Source: Dicyema japonicum (lineage: Eukaryota > Dicyemida > Rhombozoa > Dicyemidae). From it: a stretch of DNA of 64,000 bases. Made by a program: the position numbers and the translations under genes. Positions 56,090 through 64,000 of the stretch are shown piece after piece (position 1 is the first letter of the stretch; every line of letters starts with the position of its first letter). The notes below the pieces were generated by a model, which was not told the origin of the DNA, searched no databases, and saw only the letters and a list, made by a program, of their open reading frames with translations. The DNA lies in contig RDEW01000037.1 of NCBI GenBank assembly GCA_011109175.1, forward strand, positions 9,650 through 73,649. Reading direction: 5' to 3'.

Positions 56090-56975
56090 TAGAGCAAAAA
56101 CGACGATTATAAACTTGGACGTCGCCAAATGGAATATCTGAGAACCAGAATGATTATATTTTATGCGCCAAATGTTGGAAAAGTTCTATAACAGCCGTCA
56201 AAACATATCCAGGGGCAGACTGTGGAACAGACCATCAGCTACTAGTTGCAAAAATTAAAACGAAATTTAGCAACACTTGGAATACCCCCGAGTAAAGAAA
56301 TTCGATGTCTCAAACATACCACCAGAATACGCAATGGAAGTGAAGCACAATATTGGATTACTGGATTTGAACGGAAGGATGCCTGATGAATTATGGAATG
56401 ATATGCAGTTGGTTATCAGGAACGCTGCAATAAAATATGTCAAATACAAAACGCAGGCCAAGTGCTCTGAGTGGCTCTCTGTCAACACCCTAAACATTGC
56501 TGAGGCTCGTAAAGCTGCTAAAGTCTCTGGGAATATAGATGAGACAAGAAAACTTAACTCTGAATTCAAAAAGGCAGCCAGGAAAGATAAAGAAGACTAC
56601 TGGAGGTTACCTTGGAAGATGACTATAAGAGAGGTCACACTAGGATTGCGTATTAACAACTAAAAAGATTACGAGTCCCCTTTACGAAAATGATGAGTAA
56701 AATCAAGGACAAGGATGGTGTAAAATTGCTAAGCCAACAGAACATCCGAAACCGTTGGAGATACTAAATTCAGAAACTGTGTGCCCATCCATATATGTTG
56801 ATGAAGCAACGTTGGGTGAGGGGCATAAAATCCTTGAGGCTACACGGCAATTAACAAAGAACACGGCACCGGGGATTGACAACATCTCAAGTGAATTGTT
56901 GAAGGCTAAACCGGTGACAGCTATCAACAATCTATGTCAAAAAATTTGGGAAACTGGTATTTGGCCATGCTAGTG
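56090..56975 (+). pseudogene. RTE-like element, endonuclease end and RT linker
   Basis: Plus strand: ADCGTDHQLLVAKIKTKF near 56.2-56.27 kb (the GTDH/SDH endonuclease motif), YPRVKKFDVSNIPPEYAMEV, DELWNDMQLVIRNAAIKYVK, then the conserved linker APGIDNISSELLKAKPVT near 56.87 kb. It stops at about 56975 where a minus-strand LINE-D endonuclease begins. The RT itself is not present; 57490-58110 may be the other end of the same element. Confidence 0.7.
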
Positions 56976-56984
56976 GAAAAGATC

Positions 56985-57480
56985 TGGCCTATAGACGTTC
57001 ACAAAGGTAATTTTTCCATTTGTTGTTTCAAGTGTGACTGCATTAAATTCAGTAACATCGTCGTCTCCCAAGATACCACTGAAGTGATGTCCACACATTT
57101 AAGGTCTTTCCGATATAAAATGAGGATGCCGCTATCCTGCTTCCTCTTTTGGTCAGTCCGTTCTGACTCGTATCCAGGGAACATCGGGGTAGGACTGTTC
57201 GCAGGCAGTTTCGTCTCTTGTATTAAAGCCATGTCGATCTTCAACTCCTCCAGGAGGGAGCGCAGCTCCAATATCTTGCCTCTTACTCCATTGATATTCA
57301 GTTGAAGAACCGTGGTCCGTTTCTTACGGTGGGCTAGGGGTTCTTTCCGGGTAGATGAGGATAATAGAGCGTGCCGCCGGGGAGACAGTTTCCTCGGAGG
57401 TGGATGTCTAATGGTTCTCTTTGGAGGAGCCCTAGTAGTAAACCCAGACAAAACGGAAAGAACTAGCACGACGAGAAACG
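56985..57480 (-). pseudogene. LINE-D endonuclease, 5' part
   Basis: Minus strand from 57480: a basic, proline-rich start (RAPPKRTIRHPPPRKLSPRR), then the AP-endonuclease domain LQLNINGVRGKILELRSLLE, then IDMALIQETKLPANSPTP (catalytic QET) and GYESERTDQKRKQDSGILIL. Same family and order as 62.5-62.8 kb (LNINGIKGKVRELRSILANQ). Truncated after about 155 codons. Confidence 0.78.
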
Positions 57481-57489
57481 AAGAAAAGT

Positions 57490-58120
57490 GAAGAACATGA
57501 AAGAAAATTGGATCTCTCCTCGGCGTCTCGGAGGACTTTATTCACAGAAAAGTTCTGGCGGTTGCTTCTTTCAAAAAATTGTGGGCGATCTGGATGCGGC
57601 GAAAGTACAGGCACTCGCCTTCGAATTCGGTTGTACAACTCCTTTATCAAATCAATTCAACTTTATAACACGGGGAGCTGGCTGACCAAGACGGATAACC
57701 AACGACGAGCTATATAGAATTACTCAAACAACAAAGATTGGGAATAAAGTTACTTCTGCAAAATGGCCGCTCTTTAGATATATCCTAAGAGCTTTGGAAA
57801 TGGTACCAGCCAATCAGGCCATGGAATAATACTTTTCTTTATTAAACAAAACAACGTATCGAGGTGACAAAGAACAACGTTGCCGTCGACCCTCGACTAA
57901 GAACTCACTTGCATAGGAAGAAAGCTTAAAACAGGTGAGGATCTGGATGATCTGAGGGCGGATGCGAAAAACAGGGGAGGATAGAAACGGCTCATATTCC
58001 GTATCCAGAAATGCATGGCAAAAGTGGAATCTCAAATTAGTTAACTTTTCTGGTTCCGCGGACATTTCTAATAATAATAGGTTACTATGTGATGGCTTTT
58101 GAGTGTGGCCGGATGCCATA
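57490..58120 (+). pseudogene. RTE-like element, C-terminal region
   Basis: Plus strand: RLRIRLYNSFIKSIQLYNTG and SWLTKTDNQRRA near 57.63-57.72 kb (the RL.LY..FI...LLYN...W.L family block), then GEDLDDLRADAKNRGG near 57.95 kb. Frame changes within. It probably belongs with the 56.1-57.0 kb fragment, the two being separated by a LINE-D piece. Confidence 0.6.
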
Positions 58121-58454
58121 GCCAGTTGAGGAAATAAATCGATTTCCTGCTTATTCGTTCAGTTGCCTCAACCACGACAGCCGGAATGCGAACCGGTCTA
58201 AAAATCATTCTTATTTCTTATCCTTAGCCTTCCCAGCATTTTTTATGGCGCAGATCGTGTCTACTGCACTTCACGTTTGTTGCAAATTTTCCCAACTGCA
58301 TCAAAAAAACGATTCAACTTCCGCCAACATCATTTCCATTGAGTGACTTTAGCGGAAAACAACTTTAAATTGTCCAAAATTAGAAGATGATTAGTTGTAT
58401 ATGTTAGTTTCTCATTTCAGTTGTAACAATTTTCTCTACATATAGAAGATCATT

Positions 58455-58810
58455 ATTATTATTATTAGCACTTTCACGAGTGCCATAATATTTTTAGCCC
58501 CGCATGTGCAGCAAAAAATATAAGAGAATTAGTTAGGTTGCTACAAATTTTCTGTTCTTTGCTAGGTCCCTCAGTGAGTCCAGATCGGCTTTCAGATCGT
58601 TTTGTAGAACGACCGGGAGGGTAGTTCTCGGTCTTCCACGAAAGCGTTTTACATTGGAGGAGTAGTAATCTTCCATTGCGATATTCGGAGGGGATATCGG
58701 GTCCAACCTCAGGACGTGTCCAAAAAGTCTCCAACGAGAGCTAATGATCTCGTGGCTTAATGGTATACAGTCAAATTTATTGTACAGTCCATTCCGCGAG
58801 AAGATCATTT
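58455..58810 (-). pseudogene. LINE-B 3' end with tail
   Basis: Minus strand: SRWRLFGHVLRLDPISPPNI, then RFRGRPRTTLPVVLQNDLKA and DLDSLRDLAKNRK, then the untranslated tail TATTATGGCACTCGTGAAAG and TGCTAATAATAATAATAAT at 58458-58495. This is the best copy of the tail shared with SINE1. Confidence 0.78.
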
Positions 58811-59395
58811 ACTCTCCGAAAATCAAATTATTTGGATATGTTTTTCCTATGAATAAATCTCCAACGATAGTAGGATTAAAGTTGGATATCTCCTGACATT
58901 TGGCGAACACGTAAATGACGTTATTACCTAGGTCAGGAGGAAGATAAACATATTGAAAATTTTTTCCCGATCACCAATCGGGCACAACACCTTCTTACTA
59001 CAGAAAATTTACAGACAATACATACTGCAGTAATCGAATACGCATGCCCTTCCTGGAGCTCGATGATTTCTGAATCGTCGTCTCAAAAATTAGAAGCCGC
59101 ACAACTTGCTGCCTTTAAAATAATTAGTAAAAAACCGTGAATAACGTATTGAATGTTGAAGAACACCTAAGGTGGAGAATGAAGATATTTCTACAGTGGG
59201 CAATGAAAACCGGCTGTCCGCTTTCACTCTCTATATCTGAGTATCTAGAAAATGCGGGGAATCTATGGAGAATGAGACCGTTGATCTTCGAGGACCCCGA
59301 ACGAAAGCCAGAACCCGGAAACCGTGATCATTCAATTAGTAGTTAACTTTTTCTAATCCGGTGATCTTAAGGTAAATAAATAGACTCTATCACAA
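58811..59395 (+). pseudogene. LINE-E 3' end with tail
   Basis: Plus strand: IKLFGYVFPMNKSPTIVGLK-like text near 58.83 kb, YCSNRIRMPFLEL region near 59.03 kb, and QLAAFKIISKKP near 59.11 kb. The 3' tail with GATCTTCGAGGACCCCGAAC and TTCTAATCCGGTGATCTTAA ends at AAATAAATAG near 59.38 kb. It matches 53.5-54.1 kb in reverse. Confidence 0.72.
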
Positions 59396-59424
59396 CCATA
59401 TACCTTCCAATTCGGATGTATCAT

Positions 59425-59500
59425 GATAGTCTCGGTGATTTCGTCCTCTGTGAAATTAGCAAAAGAGTTCTCTGATCCAGTCACTCTTGCAAAAAGTGGT
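59425..59500 (+). repeat. Short LINE-D internal fragment
   Basis: ATGATAGTCTCGGTGATTTC to TGATCCAGTCACTC matches 63729-63795 (TTGATAGTCTCGGTGATTTC..) with few differences. About 75 bp only. Confidence 0.55.
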
Positions 59501-59689
59501 TAAGAGATTAGCGTTTTATTGATTTTTTTAGTTTAATTTCATTTGTGGGTTTAATGTTGTCTTAGCTTACCGATGAACTATCCTTGTAACCATGGATATC
59601 AGCAAATAATTTAATTTATGAAATTCATACTCAAACACAAAATTGAAATTTGCTTACTAATCCCTCACCCTCCCACAACCTAGCAAATT

Positions 59690-60780
59690 TCGTAAATTTC
59701 GTAAGTGGACCGTAAGTGGACGCCGAGGGAAAGCAAATTTCGTAAGTGGACGCCGAGGGAAAGTATCCGTCGGAAACAAGAGTTCCAGATCGGGATTATT
59801 ACCCAATGGTGTACCCCAAGGATCTCCTCTGTCACCAATCCTTTTTAATTTGTTTTTGAGTATCTCCCCGTACCTATGAATAATAATGGCATGTTACTTT
59901 CTTATGCCGATGACATAGTTGTCGCATCTAGAGACGTAAATGTCGAACATGCTAAAGAAAGACTAAAGGAATACTAAATAACATATTTGGATGGTTGTGC
60001 GAAAATTCGATTAAATGCATGTTCCGAAAAGTCAGCAGTCACTCTATTTACTAAGAATAGAAAGATGGGAACGCAAACAATTGATGTCACGTTAAATGGA
60101 GTACCTATACCACAAAAGAAATCGCAGAAGATACTGGGAGTAACTTTTGATACTTTCCTCTGCTTCTCAGCCCATGTGGAATCCATCATATCAACCTGTG
60201 CAAAGAAGATAAATTTTGTAAAGGCCTTCTTTTGGAACTGTGGAGGAATTTATCCTCCAGGTATCTGGACCCTCTACAAGCAGTATGTCGAGCCAACAAT
60301 AGGCTATGCATGTGCTGCATGGGGATCTAACCTGTCGGCAACGAACCTAACAAAAATTCAAGAGATCCAGTCAAGAGCAAAAAAATTACTGGAAAAGTAT
60401 ACAGATAAAGAAATTGCCCCAGAGCACTCGAGTCTATCATAGAGGCAACTGGAGGAAATTTCAGAAGAGAAAAGGAAAAAGACCCCTGTCCGTATAGAAA
60501 ATGAGTGGGATCACGGTCGGAGCATCGAGAAAAAGTGGCCCGATTATTGAGAGATGCCGGGATCACATGAATGTTAGTTATTGGTTAAGATGGTGTTTCT
60601 TTGGGTTAAATAATAATAAATAATTGTCCGTGTCATAAGATTTCCTTCAGTTTGAACGTTAAACTATCAGTTTTTCCCCTATTGACTTTACGTCCTCTCA
60701 ACGGATTTCCAAAATTCAATTATTTATCATTACTGGAGATTTGAACGTGAAGCACCCTCTCTGGTTCAAGAATCAATGAC
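59690..60780 (+). mobile_element. LINE-D 3' part, duplicate copy 2
   Basis: Nearly identical to 36313-37355: same LLPNGVPQGSPLSPILFNLF, YADD loop, GTQTIDVTLNGVPIPQKKS block, GYACAAWG block, tail and following ITGDLNVKHPLW endonuclease scrap, which here runs slightly further. The left edge has a stuttered repeat of AAATTTCGTAAGTGGACG. Small indels (for example one extra T near 60006, a missing A near 60420) change the frames relative to copy 1. Confidence 0.85.
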
Positions 60781-61061
60781 AGATATGAGGAAAAATTCTT
60801 AAATGCTCACTGGACGATCTAGTAATTTTAAACTCCACATTAATGAACACAAGAACACACATAGTATTTCCCGACAAAGCACTTGCTTTCCCTAACATCG
60901 TCCTCATCTCCAGTTGGCTCAGAAGTATCGACTTTAGTAACAATCACAACTCTACCGACATCTCGATTAAAGGAAGTATCATCACGAGAAGAAATTGTCT
61001 TTTATCAGAAACCACAAGTAACCTGTTAAAAATTCCTGACTGTTAAAGACTTATATGTAGT

Positions 61062-61389
61062 TTAATAATAATAAAGCCTTTTCACGAGAGCCATAGTATT
61101 TATAGCTCCGCATAAGCAGGACACACACTTTATTTAAGTAAAGAACAGTTAATTTTAACTAATCGTAGAACCAAGGAATGATCTTCACTTCTTTTTTTTC
61201 TTTTTCTTGCGTGAGTGTCCTTTCTAGACAATCCAGTTCCGCAGTGAGTATCCACTGATGACGGCGTCACTCGTCAAACCCTTTCTATCGTAGAGATGCG
61301 TGGAATTTTCCACCAGGTGAACAGCAGCGAGATTCGAAACCGTAGTTTAATCCACTTAAGCCCAACACCTAACCACTATGCCACCCGGC
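61062..61389 (-). mobile_element. SINE1 copy with target duplication
   Basis: Same structure as 22509-22862, read on the minus strand: GCCGGGTGGCATAGTGGTTA head, box B GGTTTCGAATCTCG, body GTTCACCTGGTGGAAAATTC, tail ATGGCTCTCGTGAAAAGGC and TTA repeats. Flanks TATGTAGT at 61054-61061 and 61390-61397. Confidence 0.83.
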
Positions 61390-61567
61390 TATGTAGTCTA
61401 TTAGCGAGAATGTAAGGGTACAAAAGAAGGCAATCGGGTCCTCACGACAATATTCTAAATACACAATTAAAAATATAGTTTTAAGAGAATATATAAATTA
61501 ATAATAGTCTATTTAATTTTGTAAAAAGTCCTTTACATCATTTTCGTAAATAAGGACACTTTCACGG

Positions 61568-61895
61568 ATAACAATAGCCGCGTGGCGTCATGTGGTGCTT
61601 CGTGGCTTATTAGTTGAAGTTTCTGTTTGTTCGTCTGTTCCTCCTCTCTCTTTCTATTAGAGCCCAGTACCACCTGTCTAAGTGGCGCCCAGTACCAGGC
61701 CGGCACGAAAAAGGATCATTTGCTCTCCCCCAATCCACTGAGGGGTTTCCACACTACAACTATGGACGTCTTTTACCCTTATATTGATTCCGGATGGACT
61801 CTTTCTGTGAAAGTGGAAACTGGATGCACTTAATTAGTTGTTTACTTTAACTTCTTTCTCGGTGTATCCGGGGTTAATAAAAAATATATAAGAAA
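61568..61895 (+). repeat. SINE2 copy
   Basis: Begins ATAGCCGCGTGGCGTCATGT. Shared blocks: GTCTGTTCCTCCTCTCTC, CACCTGTCTAAGTGGCGCCC, GAAAGTGGAAACTGGATGCA, and end GGTGTATCCGGGGTTAATAA. About 80 percent similar by eye to 35316-35640. Confidence 0.75.
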
Positions 61896-61914
61896 ATATT
61901 ACGGCCACATATCT

Positions 61915-62380
61915 GGGAATATGTTAGCGTGGGGTCATGTGGTTCACCTTTTATGGTGGCGCTCAGTATCGAATTTCACCAAAAAGAACCATTTTTTTCT
62001 CCACATCCAGACTCCTCGTAAACCAACTTTGTGGATCGATTTATTTACGCATGTCGAGGTCACACAGGGTATAAGATCGATGAAGAGATCTTATACGTGT
62101 GGTCCTCACGATATCCGAGAATTTTGTTAAAACACCTTGGTAATGTTGCAATCAATTCGATTACGTCAATTTTTAATTTGTCTTCTAACAAGAACGTCAT
62201 CTATGCAAATTGAAGAACTCACTTATAATACCCCTCTTAAAACCGAAAACCTTACCTTCTTCCAACCGTCCAATTTCATTAACGAAGAAACTCGTACTCC
62301 GGAAAATTAAACCCCATTTGCCCGACTGCCACAAAAATAATTCTTTTATATGCCCGTCTATCTTTACAGGAAAGTAGCGT
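61915..62380 (+). other. Repeat-derived spacer with a partial SINE2/LINE-D head
   Basis: TTAGCGTGGGGTCATGTGGT at 61924 resembles the SINE2 start and the LINE-D start at 62377. The remainder has no open frame with recognisable content. Confidence 0.4.
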
Positions 62381-63795
62381 GGCGTTATGTGGTCCACCAA
62401 GTCAAAAAATTCAAAGGGATTTGGCATCGCCCAGAGGGTTTCTAATGCCCTCCCGAAATGGACCATTAGACCCTTTCCTCTCGGGGTCATTATCGACCCC
62501 CTGCCGATATGCTTCAAAAAAGTCCAAACATTCCCGGAGAAAACCCTCAGCCTACTGTGGAGAAATGAAATTTACTGCTCTCAATTGAACATCAACGGAA
62601 TTAAAGGCAAAGTCAGGGAACTCCGATCAATCCTGGCAAATCAGAAGATCGACGTGACCATGATCCAAGAAACTAAAATCTGCATGAATGATCCCACTCC
62701 TTCATTCATTGGATACGAGGCTATCAGGATGGACCGTAAAAAAAGAGGGGGCGGACTACTTACTCTATTCAAAAATAACCTGAAATGCTGAGACATTACT
62801 TCGGAAGTGAGGAACCTTGTTGGAAACGACGAGGTTACTGAGGCAATTGGAATCTCGTTTGGGACAACAGAAAGAAGTCTGTGCCTCGTGAATATCTACT
62901 TGCCTCTTCCCAGCTCCTGCCCAAAGGACTATGTTATTCCAACCTATCAAGATTAGCTATAGATCATCATATGTGGAGATTTAAACGCAAAGCACCCATT
63001 ATGGTTATCAACCCAACACGCCTACACGAGAGGGAAGCTATTGTTATGGAAAACGGACTCCCTAACGATACTGAATTACCCAGCGAAAAATACAAGGACC
63101 CCACTCAGAGATACGGATCAGCCTACTTCTCCCGACGTAACACTTTGCTCCACATCACTTTCATCAAAAATTACCTGATCAGTTTTCTACGAGACAAGAA
63201 GCGATCATAACCCGATTGTGATGAAGATCAAGAGAGAAGCCAAAGTGAAGAGAACACCTACTAGTTATAATTACAATGCTGCTAATTGGGAATTGTATCA
63301 GGCAATCTCTGATGATAGACTAAAGAATTGTTACTTGGATAGCTTCAAATAGCTAGAAAATGCGATCAAATACATTACTTGCACAATCCTAGAAGCAAGA
63401 TCATTGGCTATTCCCAAGCATCGTCTAAATTCCTTTAATGGTCGAGAGAAGTCGGCATTGGTAAAAGAAAGAAATCACCTCAAAAAATCTAATTGGATCA
63501 CATCAGAAACGAAACTCAGGATCAGAGCTCTGAAGAACAAAATAAAGGCCAGAGAGTTCAAGGCCCAGAAATTGAAGTGGAATCGGATTCTTACAAAGGT
63601 AAATCGCAACCGTAGTACAGGAAAAGTGTGGAAAGCCATCCGAAATGTTTCAAAAGGCAAAGAAACTTCTCCCGACGATGACTATAGTCAACGAGACGTT
63701 AACAGTTTGATAAAATTTAATTGGAAACATCTTGATAGTCTCGGTGATTTCGTCCTTAGTGGAATCAGCAAAAGAGTCCTCTGATCCAGTCAATC
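62377..63795 (+). pseudogene. LINE-D 5' half: endonuclease and RT linker
   Basis: Starts at GTAGCGTGGCGTTATGTGGT. Endonuclease: LNINGIKGKVRELRSILANQ and KIDVTMIQETKICMNDPTPS near 62.59-62.70 kb, KKRGGGLLTLFKNNLKC, NIYLPLPSSCPKD near 62.9 kb, CGDLNAKHPLW-like text near 62.98 kb, and SDHNPIVMKIK near 63.2 kb. Linker: RSLAIPKHRLNSFNGREKSA, then NRILTKVNRNRSTGKVWKAI to 63.66 kb. It breaks into an R4-like fragment after 63795. Frames change near 62.79, 62.95 and 63.2 kb. Confidence 0.78.
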
Positions 63796-63799
63796 TTTT

Positions 63800-64000
63800 G
63801 CTAATAAAGAAATTGCTCTTCATTCGCTCTTCCTTATTCCAAATACTAGTCCAAAATGGAAGACATTCCTACTCATTGAACTTGATGACCGCTTTATTAT
63901 CTCCATTTATATTTCTATAAAATCGCCTTTTATTCAACTCGAAACACTCGTTGGCACTTCTAAATTTCTTTTTCGATTCGTAAATTCGCAACTTTTTGAT
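63800..64000 (-). pseudogene. R4/Dong-like retroelement, copy D (linker), runs off the window
   Basis: Minus strand from the window edge: KKLRIYESKKKFRSANECFE, then LNKRRFYRNINGDNKAVIKF. It is clearly homologous to copy B at 28.3-28.4 kb (KKISTFESKRKFRMDNQMFE then LNRKSFYRNLNSRQNN). The RT would follow towards lower coordinates but is replaced by LINE-D. Confidence 0.65.

Noticed and set aside
1-64000. CRISPR arrays, bacterial operons, rRNA genes
   Set aside because: No regularly spaced identical repeats, no ribosome-binding-site pattern, and no recognisable rRNA core sequence in either strand.

Overview
This window looks like nuclear DNA of a metazoan. It is AT-rich and crowded with non-LTR retrotransposon debris, tRNA-derived SINEs and hAT remnants. 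Between the repeats lie at least seven single-copy genes with clear animal orthologues or animal-type architecture. Six of these genes carry very small spliceosomal introns. I could place 29 GT-AG introns by restoring reading frame and family alignment by eye. Of these, 28 are 21-26 nt long (mode 22) and one is 31 nt. The code is standard (TAA, TAG and TGA all serve as stops). Introns this small together with ciliary and animal-type genes fit a dicyemid mesozoan best. That is an inference; an orthonectid or another reduced animal parasite is not excluded.

Host genes, left to right: a PPM1A/B-type PP2C phosphatase (13901-15234, +); an HSPBP1-type armadillo co-chaperone convergent with it (15354-16364, -); a GLUT/SLC2A-type sugar transporter (20094-21701, +); an epsin with an ENTH domain and a 42-bp repeat tract (40703-41830, -); an SDR16C-type short-chain dehydrogenase (44381-45406, -); a TMEM67/meckelin lacking its extracellular half (45476-47053, +), only 69 bp from the SDR in divergent orientation; and an unassigned membrane protein with Ig-like segments (about 49749-51144, +). 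Reading frames in all but the epsin are also broken by single-base slips, mostly at homopolymer runs. This looks more like consensus error than gene death, because introns and protein alignments stay intact on both sides of each break.

Repeat families, named here for convenience. LINE-A: RTE-like, ending in (CTAA)n, with a nested self-insertion at 7.8-12.0 kb. LINE-B: RTE-like, with a tail containing CTCGTGAAAGTGC followed by TAA repeats. LINE-C: Jockey/CR1-like, at 30.7-33.2, 34.7-35.3 and 37.5-39.6 kb. LINE-D: R1/Jockey-like, with a GGGATCAC 3' tail, at 16.5, 33.9, 36.3, 57.0, 59.7 and 62.4 kb. LINE-E: at 0.3, 3.9, 51.8, 53.5-56.0 and 58.8 kb. LINE-F: an RT family with YLDD in the catalytic site and an RPDG/WDVT C-terminal domain, at 2.7, 33.4 and 52.2 kb. 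R4/Dong-like elements with a restriction-like endonuclease: at 5.0-5.8, 23.0-26.6, 26.6-29.2, 47.2-48.5 and 63.8 kb. SINE1 is tRNA-derived and carries the LINE-B tail. SINE2 is a second short interspersed repeat of about 330 bp. A hAT element with a clear 8-bp target duplication spans 4756-7231. No retroelement copy here is intact.

The layout is islands of compact, closely packed genes (69-120 bp between neighbours) separated by 5-20 kb of nested, mostly dead retroelements.
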